Position numbers and translations under genes: made by a program
The notes under the pieces: model-generated
What the model saw: only the letters and a program-made list of their open reading frames with translations
Told to the model about the DNA's origin: nothing
The model's database searches: none
Shown here: positions 1 to 9,559 of the stretch, piece by piece
Numbering within the stretch: position 1 is the first letter of the stretch
How the letters are laid out: every line of letters begins with the position of its first letter
NCBI GenBank assembly: GCA_022606425.2
Contig: JAHDVF020000424.1
Location: forward strand, 266,210-330,209
From: Lepidostoma basale
Lineage: Eukaryota; Arthropoda; Insecta; Trichoptera; Lepidostomatidae
Length of the DNA stretch: 64,000 nt
Reading direction: 5' to 3'

Positions 1-180
1 AACCACTTAACAGTCGTGTTTATTATTATAAATGTATAATAACACTTCTATAAAACAGACGTTTTCACTCTTATTAATTAAAAATATTAACAGCGAACTC
101 TAGTTTGTTCGCGGCTTTTATTTTTTATTCAATTATTTAGTGCGAATCTCATTCAATTTAACCCAGTTTCATTTCACTGA
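1..180. repeat. AT-rich flank with FB2 remnant
   Basis: AT-rich DNA. Bases about 43-87 resemble one arm of the FB2 fold-back family (aacttctagaaaac, acgttttcatt, attaatt in order). Nothing else is recognisable. Confidence 0.4.
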
Positions 181-189
181 ATTTTCCCT

Positions 190-480
190 CCTAGGTTGTG
201 AGATCTGGCGCAAGGAGATGCAGGTAGGAACTGGGCGTAGGTACCAGACTACCGCCAGATAAAGGCATTCCCCGCTGGATTAGTCGGCTGATAGGCCGGA
301 ATGGGGCCAGCGACCTTGGCTCCAGCACCCATATCGGATCATCTCCGCGGAATATGTCACGGATTGACCTAGATGCTATTGTGGGAGATAAATGATTTCT
401 CGATCGGGTGACTCTGTCTATTAGGAGGAGAGATGACACTCGGAGGGCGCGCCCGACATCCATCACTGTCTTCCGGCCTT
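190..480. other. GC-rich block of unknown origin
   Basis: A sharply bounded GC-rich island in AT-rich DNA. Open frames exist on both strands but none carries a family motif I recognise. The abrupt composition change suggests an old insertion, perhaps a retroelement or coding relic, but this is inference only. Confidence 0.3.
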
Positions 481-930
481 GGGCCGCGAATCCTTTATAG
501 ATTTCTTTATGATAATATATTTTATATGTACATCGATATAACAACGGTCTCCGATAAGAAAACAATGCAAGTAAGCGAACATGATAAAAAAACACGCTGT
601 ATATGTGAAGATGTCAAAACATAAAGGTTAATAAAAAATATCGTTCAATATTAGTTCATATATTTTTGTTATGAATTAAAACACTCTTTTATCCACTTTT
701 GAGTATAGTTTTATCGGCGTCAAGATAATATTATATCGTTATCCTGGAGAAGAAGGTATAAAACTGTCGAAACATAATGAAATGTAAGGAAAAAACGTGA
801 ATAACTTCATAGAGTACCTCTTTATAGGATTATACAGTGTAAAAGCATAATAAAGAAAATAATGCTTTTTCTTAATTCACGCATGATAATAAAAGTTTAA
901 ATTAAATAGGTATAACCATTGTTTTCAATG
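481..930. other. AT-rich, with an FB6 scrap
   Basis: No gene seen. Bases 666-712 resemble the outer arm of the FB6 family (tatgaattaaaacac, then atccacttttga), as at 32672-32705 and 45565-45602. Confidence 0.35.
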
Positions 931-934
931 TTTG

Positions 935-1156
935 CGTAGGTACAACAGGTTATTTGAACACAATTACTGTATACCATTTTTTTATCTATTGATTCTCATG
1001 GCATGTGATAGGTAGCCTTTCGCCTTTTTATTGTCAGGTGAATTCTACCAGAACATAAACAGCGAGATTTTATTTGTACACTTTTATTGCCGGAAATCGA
1101 ACCCGGGATTTCGGTGGGGCAGTCTTAGCTAGAGCCACTCTGTCACGAAGGCCTAT
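935..1156 (-). mobile_element. S1 tRNA-derived SINE copy
   Basis: Read on the minus strand: a tRNA-like head with a degenerate A box near 1145, a B box (GGTTCGATTTCC near 1092-1102), then the S1 body (taccagaattcacctgacaataaaa, damaged; CACATG..ATGAGAATCAATA), and the 3' module ttgtgttcaaataacctgttgta. This is the 3' variant with the TTGGGTTCAA motif. Pol III transcription by the internal boxes is expected for the family. Confidence 0.75.
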
Positions 1157-1204
1157 ATTTATTGAATTTTTTCATATTTATTGTCCAATGATATAAAATC
1201 TTAA

Positions 1205-1745
1205 ATAATATTTAAATAAAACGATTTTTTTACAACTATTTCCCCATTTGTCTATTTACGACAGCGGACCGGTTTCGCCAGGCTCGCTGGCATCTACAGA
1301 CTGATAGTTCTATCGGTAGTACCGGTACTGCCGATGCCAGTGAGCCTGGCGAAACCGGTAGCTGTAGAAATAAAGACAAATTTGGAAGTAATTATAAAAA
1401 AAAACATAGTTTTATTTAATTATTATTTAAATAGTCCATTGTTTTGGCCGAAACACTATGATATTTTAACATTTTATAACTGTTAATTCAAAAACTTTGT
1501 TTTATATCACAAATTGTATTTTTTTTAACATTACGACAGTAGTTTCATCAACCAATGTTGACATCATCATGTTTTTGTAACACCTGATGATGTCAACATT
1601 GGTTGATAAAACAGCTGTCGTAAAGTAAAATAAATACAATTTGTGATATAAAACAAAGTTTTTGAATTAACAGTTATAAAATTATTATTTAAAATGAACT
1701 TCCATCAAGAGATTTCAGTTAAATCATTTGATTATCATATAAAAT
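1205..1745. mobile_element. FB1 fold-back element with nested FB3
   Basis: FB1 arms lie at about 1212-1300 and 1330-1431. Both carry the pair CCGGTTTCG/CGAAACCGG and GCCAGGCTCGCTGGC-type hairpins, mirrored around 1310-1330. The FB1 outer tail (aatgaacttccatcaagag) resumes at 1693-1740, after an FB3 copy (1432-1680). The sequence attattatttaaa is present at both 1419-1431 and 1681-1693, a 13-bp target duplication for the FB3 insertion. Confidence 0.8.
1432..1680 (+). mobile_element. FB3 fold-back element, inserted in FB1
   Basis: Near-perfect inverted arms (1475-1522 against 1631-1680). The two hammerhead-like modules point outward. On the plus strand: CTGATGA 1584-1590, extra T, GTCAAC / GTTGAT helix II (1592-1597, 1602-1607), then AAAAC in place of GAAAC, AGCT, GTC. 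A unique end of 43 bases (1432-1474, with ttttggccgaaacac) lies only on the left. That same end occurs at 43205-43250 in the opposite orientation. Confidence 0.75.
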
Positions 1746-2160
1746 ATTATTATATACTTTGTAAGCATTGTCAAAAAGAGGATCACTTCGACGTATACTC
1801 AATTCTGAAGAAGCAATAAATACATTTACGTAAAACGTGTGAGTAGATATTATATACCTTTACGTAAATGGAAGATTCCTCCAAATCCAAAGCCATTCAT
1901 ACGCAGATAGACGACACCACTAGATGTAAATATAAGTACCTACATTATATTGTTATGAATGTAAATACACACGTAAAATCTACACCTACTCAAACCATTT
2001 TCAAATAAGGAATTTCTGATACCTGTAGAATACGAAGGGCTTCATTACGGATGAAAGCTTCTGAATGAACGGCATTCTGACATGTCTGAGGTATAAGTCG
2101 ATATTTTCTCTTAAACGTGATTTTGCCTCGACTATTATTCGGAAAATGGAAAATGATTGG
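1746..2160. other. AT-rich, nothing recognised
   Basis: No ORF with a family signature, no SINE boxes and no fold-back arms seen. Confidence 0.4.
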
Positions 2161-2164
2161 ATTT

Positions 2165-2405
2165 AGAAAATTCATGGTTTCAGCCGAAACACTATGATAC
2201 CTCAACATTATTCAATGTTTTAATTTTGAATTAGTATTATTAAACGTATCATAATTTATTTTAATGAGATTTTCGCGACAGCTGTTTCGCCAATGTATGT
2301 TATCATCATCGGATGTTACCGACAGTTGAATTTGTAATACTTGTTTGCAACGATGATGTCCTGATGATGTCAATAGGTCGGAAGAATCAAAACTTGTGTC
2401 TGACA
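2165..2405 (-). mobile_element. FB3 copy, degenerate
   Basis: Starts with the asymmetric FB3 end (cagccgaaacactatgatac, 2182-2201). It carries a minus-strand module: CCGATGA, GATAAC, then GCGAAAC AGCT GTC at about 2312-2276. The right arm is rearranged around 2350-2390. Confidence 0.6.
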
Positions 2406-2409
2406 TTCA

Positions 2410-2530
2410 CAAAAAATGTGAAAAGCAACGAGAAACTACCACATTAAAAAAGTCGAAATATAATTCTAAGAACCAGCAAATAGGTTAATTAACTTTGTTA
2501 CAAATATTTGCTGTAGGATTGAAAATTAAA
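2410..2530 (+). repeat. S1-associated 3' region fragment
   Basis: Matches the sequence that follows the TTGGGTTCAA module of S1 at 4447-4540 and 21135-21215: gaaa(g)caacg(g)gaaact, ccacattaaa, aagaaccagcaaa. It appears here without the SINE head. Confidence 0.5.
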
Positions 2531-2647
2531 AAAAATTATGAAAATTAACTTTTATACTCTTACTTAAGTTATTGTTACTTTTTGACGTAAACCCAAGAAG
2601 TACATCTGTATATCATAACTTTGTGTATCCGCATATGACGTCAAATA

Positions 2648-3185
2648 ATATCGAGATATTATAACTAACTAACCATCACGCCGTCTCCCCGAAGGGGTAG
2701 GCAGAAAGAATGGACTGCCACACCTTTCTTTCCTGACATATTTCTCTCGCTTCCTCAACATTCATACTTCTTGTCATGCACGCGCGTCGATTTCTCTGAC
2801 TCCTCACATGGCCGACATTCAATATTTGATTTATTTGATCGTGTCACGTTTTCCTTGGTCTTCCTCTATTTCTGGTACCATTTACATCATTAACATATAA
2901 TTTTTTTACCATTCTTTCTTCATTCATTCTTTCCATATGTCCAAACCATCTTAATGATCTTTTCATTATTTTGTTCATGACACCATCATTCGCACCGCAT
3001 TCACTTCTTATATTTTCATTCGACACTCTATCATACACAGAATATCCACACATTCGTCTAAGAGATCTCATTTCTACTGCATTTATTCTACTTTCATCCT
3101 TCCTTTGCCAGTTCCATGCTTCGCTTCCATACATAAGGGTCGGTAGAAGAACACCATTGTGCACTGCCATATCGAGATATTATAA
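2648..3185 (-). mobile_element. LINE-A 3' end with 17-bp target duplication
   Basis: A 5'-truncated LINE-A copy (2665-3168) flanked by atatcgagatattataa at 2648-2664 and 3169-3185, a perfect 17-bp target duplication. The minus-strand frame opens at MAVHNGVLLPTLMYGSEAWNW and runs through RWFGHMERM and RGRPRKT. It then meets one nonsense codon where other copies have W, and continues open through INQILNVGHVRS to AYPFGETA and a TGA at 2678-2676. The (GTTA)n tail follows directly. Target-primed insertion is clear. The element is dead in this copy. Confidence 0.9.
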
Positions 3186-3770
3186 TATTACGTAATACGT
3201 ATTCTCTGCAAAGCACATGATAAACGCTTTTTTACATTTACAGAATTCTTTCACGCTATCCCGCCACAAGCCGAGGCACCCTCCCACCCATTCTCCGGCT
3301 AGGGGTTCACATAGTCGGCTGTCCGGGACCAATCTGAGAAATTCAGAGGATTTCAAAAATGTGTCAGAGAACTATGTAAAATGAGCTGTCCACAGAATCC
3401 TAGAGTCCTAATGGGAATATTAAGAAAGGGCTGTTCCCACGCGCAAACTTGTGAAAGGAATTTGCGAATGGCGATTACCACCACTATACGAGTATACACG
3501 TAGTAGATATTTTACTACCTGCGCAATTTATCATTCAACGGTGTAAAAATGTTTTGGGCAAAATCTGGAAAATTGTAAAGATCGAAAAGATTTCGTGTAG
3601 GTTCTTTATCGCGATGAATAACATAAGGATTTTTATTATGTATTATATTATACAATAGTTAGGTAGGATAAGGTGATCTTTGAATATTTCGGAATAAATC
3701 ACGATGTTCTTCATATTTTTTTCCCGAAAGAAAATAAGATTTATGAATCTAATAAATAGTGGCAATATCT
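3186..3770. other. Unassigned; holds copy 1 of duplication R1
   Basis: A moderately GC-rich patch lies at 3240-3335 with no recognisable product. Bases about 3545-3765 (ttttgggcaaaatctggaaa, aataaatcacgatgttctt, gatttatgaat) recur in diverged form at about 4580-4735. Confidence 0.4.
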
Positions 3771-3774
3771 ATGA

Positions 3775-3885
3775 TTGCCGCGCCAAAAGTCCCGAGTTTG
3801 ATTCTCGGTGATAGCAATGTGATTGTCACAGTATCTTAGTTTGGTGTATAATTCACGGGACAATAAAATGGCGACAGATACAAAA
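3775..3885 (+). mobile_element. S1 SINE fragment
   Basis: Part of the tRNA-like head with B box (GTTTGATTCTC near 3798-3808) and the first body module (gatagcaatgtgattgtcaca, then ggacaataaaatggcgac). The A box is lost and the 3' end is missing. Confidence 0.65.
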
Positions 3886-3899
3886 GTAATGATTTTTAT

Positions 3900-4310
3900 T
3901 TATTAAAAATGCCTTTTAAAATGTATTATTATTCTTCTCTCTGTGTCCTGTCAGGTCTCTCTAACGTTGACTATCACCCCTTTCATTGTGATGACCTGGG
4001 GAAAAATATCCAGAGTGGTATCCCCTTGCCTTCTCTGGAAGATTTTCTGTCGGGGTTACCTTCCCTTAGCTGGGTGTATCCAGTTTTATGGCGCTGGAAG
4101 CTCGCCATTCGTCCTCTCTCTATCTGCTATGGCACTTAGTAATATGTGCCATATTGCCCGGGGTTCGCGGGGTCTTTAAAAAGACTTCTCATGGACGCTA
4201 GAGAGTTGGACTTGATAGTAGTGTTGCTGGTGTAAATGCAACATGGCGCCTTACGACATTTTGTAGAGGCATACTTTCCAGCAAAACATACAAAATGTGT
4301 ACCTATTTAG
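3900..4310. other. Unidentified GC-richer block
   Basis: Richer in GC than its surroundings, with short overlapping open frames (3909-4139, 3943-4179) that have no motif I recognise. It lies between an S1 fragment and an FB1-type module, so a mobile-element relic is more likely than a host gene. Confidence 0.3.
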
Positions 4311-4400
4311 TTAAAATCCACTCATGATTGGGTCTTCAACCGGTTTCGGCAGCTCGCTACCATCTTCTGGATAACAGATTAGCTTACTATCACGTCATGA
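4311..4400 (-). mobile_element. FB1-type module, single arm
   Basis: Minus strand reads CAGAAGA, extra T, helix II GGTAG/CTGCC with loop CGAG, GAAAC, CG, GTT (about 4378-4345). This is the most complete FB1 module in the window. The only core change is A for T at the second position. The second arm is absent. Confidence 0.6.
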
Positions 4401-4590
4401 GAATTAATAGCTTAAAAATGGTATGTATGTATTGGGTTCAAATAACCTGATGTATACAAATGTGGAAAGCAACGGGAAACTACCATATTAAAGGCCCTAG
4501 TAGCATCCCAAGAACCAGCAAAAAATTTACTCTTTGCTACAATTCTTAGGATTAAAATAAGCGAAGGAGAAGGAGAAGAAACGTTTTGGG
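4380..4590 (+). mobile_element. S1 SINE 3' half
   Basis: Begins at the body module gtcatgagaattaatagc, then attgggttcaaataacctgatgta and the longer 3' region with aagcaacgggaaactacc and aagaaccagc. The tRNA-like head is absent. Confidence 0.6.
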
Positions 4591-5045
4591 CGAAATCCGG
4601 AAAATTGTAAAAATCGAAATAATATTAACATTCTGGGATAAATCACAATGTTCTTTAAAGCATTTTCCCAAGAGAAAAAAAGATTTATGAACCTTAAAAT
4701 ATTGACCAAAGGAATCGCAATAAATAGTTTGAAAGTGTTATTTCGTGCCATGTCATCTGTTGTAAGTAATTCAATAATAGACTCCATTTTCAAGGTACAT
4801 TTGATTTTTCTTGCGTAAATGTTACCTCATCCATCATAAATACGGCGCGTAAGATCATTGAAGTGAGTAAAGCTATGAAATCAAATCATCTAAAAAACAA
4901 TAAATTACGCATTACAAAAAGGGAACGTACCTTTTTATATAACAGAAATAATTTTCAAAAAAAATATTTGAAGGTACAGAAGTATACATACATAAAATGT
5001 ACAATTAAACAGAATATGGTGGTGAAACAGAAATAATTAATAAAT
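4591..5045. other. AT-rich; R1 copy 2 at its start
   Basis: Bases about 4580-4735 are the second, diverged copy of the R1 sequence at 3545-3765. The remainder is AT-rich with nothing recognised. Confidence 0.35.
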
Positions 5046-5046
5046 G

Positions 5047-5228
5047 AAACAGAATATCAGACGTGGTGGTCGCAAGAAGGGCGGAATGGGGAATGTTGTT
5101 AACATAAAGCGATCGCTTAACCCAACCAATGACAGGTCATAAGTCCTGTAAACGCCTCGATCACCATATTCTGTTTCCAAAAAACGATTTACATCTTCGT
5201 CTCTATTGAGATACAATTAATCCTAAAA
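5047..5228 (+). mobile_element. T1 inverted-repeat element, right part
   Basis: Shares its core (gaatggggaatgttgtta, aagcgatcgcttaacccaac, gtcataagtcctgtaaacgcc) and right terminal arm (tcgtctctattgagatacaa) with copies at 8670-8865 and 21876-22185. The left terminal arm is missing. Confidence 0.65.
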
Positions 5229-5351
5229 AAAATTATTAACCCGCAATGGGTAAAATCCAGTATTTGTCTACAAGTATTTGTCTACATCCAAAAACAAACA
5301 AGTTTAATTAAAACTTTCGTATAGATGTAAAATACTTCTTTTCAACTACAT

Positions 5352-5506
5352 GTTTTATCCTTGATTATTATTATTATTATTACTATTTTGTTACAGCGCA
5401 AGCCAAATCGATGTAAAGGGTATAACTATTATATTAGTTCTCGTAACATGTGATAGGTAGCTAATTTATCGTCGTTTAATAGTCACGTTAATTCTACGTC
5501 GTTCTA
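5352..5506 (-). mobile_element. S1 SINE, 3' part, (ATT)n-tail variant
   Basis: On the minus strand: damaged body, tcacatgttacgagaac, then the alternative 3' half (tataccctttacatcgattt, ggcttgcgctgtaa) ending in an (AAT)n run at 5360-5383. This is the same tail as in the copies at 27017 and 35119. Confidence 0.65.
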
Positions 5507-5530
5507 GATCGTACATTTCAGAGCGTTATC

Positions 5531-5955
5531 ATAAAGTAACTAAATAACTAACTAACCATGACGCCGTCTCTCCGAAGGGGTAGGCAGAAATAATGGACTG
5601 CCACACTTTTCTTTCCTGACATATTTCTCTCGCTTCCGCAACATTCATACATCGTGTCATGCACGCGCGTCGATTTCTCTAACTCCTCAAATGGCCGACA
5701 TTCAATATTTGATTCATTTGATCGTGCCACGTTTTCCTCAGTCTTCCTATATTTCTGGTTCCATTTACATCGTTAACATATAATTTTTTTACCATTATTT
5801 CTTCATTCATTCTTTCCATATGTCCAAACCATCTTAATGATCCATTCATTATTTTGTTCATAACACTATCATTTGCACTGTATTCACTTCTTATGTTTTC
5901 ATTCGACACTCTATCAGACAAAGAGTATCCACCCATTCTTCTAAGAGATAAAGTA
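5531..5955 (-). mobile_element. LINE-A 3' end
   Basis: 5'-truncated copy flanked by ataaagta (5531-5538 and 5948-5955), a likely 8-bp target duplication. The minus-strand coding relic runs MGGYSLSDRVSNENIRSEY ... RWFGHMERM ... GRLRKTWHDQMNQILNVGH, then frameshifts into the tail. Its 3' end is the usual hairpin and (GTTA)n. Confidence 0.85.
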
Positions 5956-6061
5956 TTTTTCGAAATACTATAAAATAAAATACATACTGTTATTATAATA
6001 AACGAATATCATAAATAATGAAGAATTTTTCATATTGTTTATTGGATGTTATAATAGTTAG

Positions 6062-6212
6062 AATCTTCGAACTAACTAACCATCATGCCAGGCAGAGAGG
6101 ATGAACCGCCATTGCAATCTGTCCTAACATACTCTCGAGTATCTTCTACGTCCACACATCGTTACATGCCCATCGATTTTTCCGACTTCGAATGTAGCCG
6201 GCTTTTTAATAA
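6062..6212 (-). mobile_element. LINE-A tail, highly decayed
   Basis: Starts gaactaactaaccatcatgcc, has lost the hairpin arm, and keeps a diverged version of the last 40 codons. Old fragment. Confidence 0.6.
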
Positions 6213-6360
6213 TTTATAAATTTAAAAATATTAAATAAATATATTTAATCACGGTATGGTTACAAAATATAATTGATGCCAACTAGTTTCGCTTGGACCC
6301 AAGCTTCTTCAGGGCAGTATAACAACTAAATAAAAAACACTAAATGTATAATACTTGTAC
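6213..6360 (-). mobile_element. FB7 element with complete hammerhead-like module
   Basis: The module reads on the minus strand 6316-6277. Helix I TGCC (6316-6313) pairs with GGCA (6280-6277). The core is CTGAAGA (6312-6306) plus one extra A. Helix II is GCTTG/CAAGC around GGTC (6304-6291). Then come GAAAC (6290-6286), TA and GTT (6283-6281). All consensus core positions are present. Only one arm is kept. Confidence 0.7.
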
Positions 6361-7000
6361 ATAAAAAAATAAACGGTGGTGAAATCAGAGGATGGGGTGC
6401 GAGGGGGAAAGGTAAAAACGAAAAAAATGGTTACCGCAATTTTCTAAGAAATGCAAATAAATGTAATTAGTTACAAATATTTTATATAGGATTTCAATGC
6501 GAGTACTTTACATGAAAATTTATAAATTTGATAGTACCATCCTTTATCTTTATCCAAAATAACTTTATCCTATACAATAATTTCACCCAATCAAAGAACG
6601 GAGAAATCTGAGAAACTTCTTTGGTTGCAATATTTCAGGTATTAAAACGCCCAAGATATATGTTAACAGCAAATAAATATAGTCAAGTAAAACATCTAAC
6701 CCAATAAAAAAGAGTGTGGGTCTACAACGGTCCACTCTGAATTTCAGCAAATTAGCGAAAAAAATATAAAGTTTACATAACTGAGTAATAAAATTAAAAT
6801 TATGTTAAACACGTACCTTTTTTTATCAGAGAGAATAAATTAACATTTTGTAATCTGTTTAAACAGCGATATCCCTTAAACCAAGAAGAGCCCAAGAAAG
6901 AAGTTTATCTAGGTACTGAATACAAATTAGTTATTACCGCATTCTATTGATTTTTTGTACGCTTTTTTCGGTGATTAAGTGAAAGTAATGAGAAACTGAA
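6361..7000. other. AT-rich, nothing recognised
   Basis: No gene, SINE or fold-back arm seen. Confidence 0.4.
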
Positions 7001-7029
7001 ATGGGAATAGAAATAACCTACCATATTTC

Positions 7030-7470
7030 GGTAGGCAAGTCTCCGCGTGGCATGACTGAGCATAAGTGCGCCTCCCCCGTCGAGTATAAGGTATGCTCGT
7101 ATTCCTTGCCACTTCGCGCTTCAACTTTCACGCCTTCTCTCTATCGCGATTTTTTCTTTCTTCGTGGACCGCCAACTATCTCGCTATCTTTTCGGTGGCC
7201 AGTCACGTGGTCGGAGACCCTCCCTTAGATTGTCGCGAGCTATCTTTGGGATCCTATTTTCTTGCATACGGGAGACATGCTCGTTCCAGTATTTTCTCAT
7301 TTGGCGCCCCCATCTGACAATGTCTTCATCCTCGCAAATTCTTCTGATTAATGAATTTCTTATTTTTTTCTATATCCTATATTTTTTCTTCATATTTCAA
7401 CCAAATATCCGCCCCATTGAAGGGTATCGGACTCCTCGGTACCTTGCGGGGCCCCGTTCTTTCCATTTGG
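7030..7470 (-). mobile_element. LINE-B type 3' coding relic
   Basis: The minus strand around 7310-7180 reads RKYWNEHVSRMQENRIPKIARDN followed by a decayed RPPKR block. This matches the C-terminal tail of LINE-B copies elsewhere in the window (YW..HV.RM, then a GRPP.RW block). The GC-rich flanks up to 7470 may belong to the same element. Plus-strand open frames here are shadows. Confidence 0.6.
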
Positions 7471-7499
7471 ATCAATTCTCTTTTTAAATTTTACACATT

Positions 7500-8385
7500 A
7501 AAATGTTACGTTACCTGTGTTCCCGTCCCTAGTTTCCGTGACTGTTTTCTCTATTATTATTAACTTAGGATTTTTTTTCATCTTTCCAAGTTTTCTCACC
7601 CCTCCCACACTCCGTTACAATTTTATAACAGGCCATAAAATCATGTACCATATTTTGCTTTGTTTTGTTAGATTGGTTAATGCGTATTAAACACATAATG
7701 GCATTTCAAATTTGTTAAATTTTCTCTTCTCTTGTTTTTGTGTCATGCGGACGTAAATTATTATATTAAAAGTGAAGTGTTTACGATTTCCGAAAACTTT
7801 TATCTAAGACCTACGATGGCTCTTAACTGAAATGCTTCTTCTAAGCTTTCTGACGATGAAGATGCTTCACACGGTCCTTTGTTCCATCCAGGAAAAGGCG
7901 AAACTCTCGAATATGGTCAAAGATAAGTTAATAGTGACGAGAATTGTTTTATTGTCCAATGAATGTTAATTCCCTTATTTAAAGTGTCGTTAATAGGTTT
8001 TCTGACTACGAAAGAATTCAATATACTAACAAAGAATCTTACTTCGCGGAAATTCATTTATCGCGTAGAGTCTGGAACGGATTTAGCCGCGATAAACGAG
8101 GGATTACTGTAAGCGTATGTGGGTACACGGTGCGAGAGCAGGGGATAACCCTGACCTTGGCGCCGCCTCCACATCCCTGGACCATTAGCACGTCCCGTGT
8201 GAGGGAGATCATTTCCTCGAGAGTCGAAGGAAAGCGCGTGACGTTACTTATTTTAAACGTTTTTTTTTGCGAAAAATTATTATTGCATTTTTATCCTCGG
8301 CTTACTCTTCATCGCACGATGTATACATACTAACTATGGTGTTATATAAATTGTACAAGAACCACCGTCTCAAAGAAATGTGTAT
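7500..8385. other. No gene recognised
   Basis: AT-rich, with a GC-richer patch at 8120-8240 (ORF 8130-8333) that shows no family motif. Confidence 0.35.
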
Positions 8386-8389
8386 TAAC

Positions 8390-8465
8390 TTATTGAACGC
8401 TAAGGCATTAACACTGTGGAATTCCAAAGTAATATACTTAGGAAATTTAAAATAACTTTGTTTTT
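8390..8465 (+). repeat. FB5 outer-arm fragment
   Basis: Contains ttgaacgctaaggcattaac, gtggaattc and taatatacttaggaaattaaa, the same outer arm as FB5 at 15306-15365. Confidence 0.55.
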
Positions 8466-8668
8466 TGGTATACAAAAAAAAATCTACAAAAACTGGTACA
8501 AGTTAAAAGCATAAAAATTGGAGGTTCACTCCAGGCGTTATCTAGCAATGTGATAATTGCGTAAAAGCCTTTCACATTGTATTAATAAAGATTTTCTATT
8601 TAATGCTTACAAATTATCTTAATAGATGGCGATAGTGTAGTTGTCCCTTCCAACAGTGAAGTTATTAA
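8466..8668. other. AT-rich, nothing recognised
   Basis: Short AT-rich spacer between the FB5 scrap and T1. Confidence 0.3.
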
Positions 8669-8669
8669 A

Positions 8670-8865
8670 AAATAATCACATATATACAAGTTCAAAAAAT
8701 TGTCTGACGTGGTGTCGTAAGAAGGGCAGAATGGTGAATGTTGTTAAACATAAAGTGATCGCTTAACCCAACCAATTACAGGTCATAAGTCCTGTAAACG
8801 TCTCGATTACCATATTCTGTTTAAAATTATTTACAACTTTATCTCTATTGAGATACAATTAATCC
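8670..8865 (+). mobile_element. T1 inverted-repeat element copy
   Basis: Same core as the other T1 copies (aatggtgaatgttgttaaac, aagtgatcgcttaacccaac) and the right arm ctattgagatacaattaatc at 8840-8860. The left terminal arm is absent. Confidence 0.65.
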
Positions 8866-8868
8866 TTA

Positions 8869-9030
8869 GAAAATAACTTTGTTTAATTCACTATTTAGTA
8901 AAAAAAATTTTTTTAAAACACGACATGTTTTGGAGGACACCTCCATCTTAGATGGAGCCTCCATCTAAGATGGAGGTGTCCTCCAAAACATGTCGTGTTT
9001 TTAAAAAAAAAAAATTGGAGGTATCCTCAA
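8869..9030. mobile_element. FB5 perfect palindrome
   Basis: Two perfect 43-base inverted arms (8915-8957 and 8959-9001) with a single base between them. Each arm holds the FB5 module with helix II GGAGG/CCTCC, ACATGT and GTC. Both arms carry identical core damage: CTAAGA in place of CTGAAGA and AAAAC in place of GAAAC. This points to recent arm homogenisation or duplication. Confidence 0.8.
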
Positions 9031-9205
9031 ATGCTTCAAGTCTGTTCATTGAGTTAACTTTCAAGGTCCATGTTTCACATCCGTACAATAAAACAGACCA
9101 CACATAGCATTTAATCATTCTCTGGCGGAGTTTCAAGTTTACGTTATCATTGCAGAAGAGTGATTTCATTTTATTAAACGTTTCTATCATGATACATTAT
9201 TCGAC
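9031..9205 (-). mobile_element. LINE reverse transcriptase C-terminal fragment
   Basis: Minus strand encodes FNKMKSLFCNDNVNLKLRQRM, then IKCYVWSVLLYGCETWTLKV and NSMNRLEAFE. This is the region after the reverse transcriptase fingers/palm in RTE/CR1-like LINEs (the LLYG.E.WTL motif is characteristic). The FB5 palindrome interrupts it at its C-terminal side. Too short to place in a clade. Confidence 0.75.
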
Positions 9206-9344
9206 TGTAAGCTGTTGGGAGTGCATGTGTGCTCGTATATCTCGCAAGCAACGATGTCAGACAACTCGATCGAACTTCAAAATATTTCTTCAAGTTCCAG
9301 TTTTACCCAGTAGGAAGTGAATCGTAAAATAAATGTATGAATAA

Positions 9345-9500
9345 TTATTGTTTCTTGAACGATGCTGTTAAACTCCATATTAAATAATCTATACGAATGA
9401 AAACATTAGTTTTCTTGAAGTTATATTATATTTTATGTGAACTACATGTTTCGCTATTCTAAGGCATTATCAACACAATATACCTACAAGTATAGACAAT
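9345..9500 (-). mobile_element. FB2 fold-back fragment
   Basis: Outer arm (attgtttcttgaacgatg, aactccatattaaat) and minus-strand module TTGATAAT, GCCTT..., GCGAAAC, AT, GTA (about 9473-9440). One arm only. Confidence 0.6.
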
Positions 9501-9559
9501 ATACCTGTAATATAAATACACTTGTAAATTTGTATTTACACCACTTAATTCATTAATCT

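Noticed and set aside
191..595. 134-codon minus-strand frame as a gene
   Set aside because: It spans the edge of a GC-rich block and AT-rich DNA without any motif and looks like a chance frame.
8915..9001. Terminator, attachment site or CRISPR-like repeat
   Set aside because: The palindrome is a fold-back mobile element in eukaryotic DNA; there are no regularly spaced repeats or cas genes anywhere in the window.
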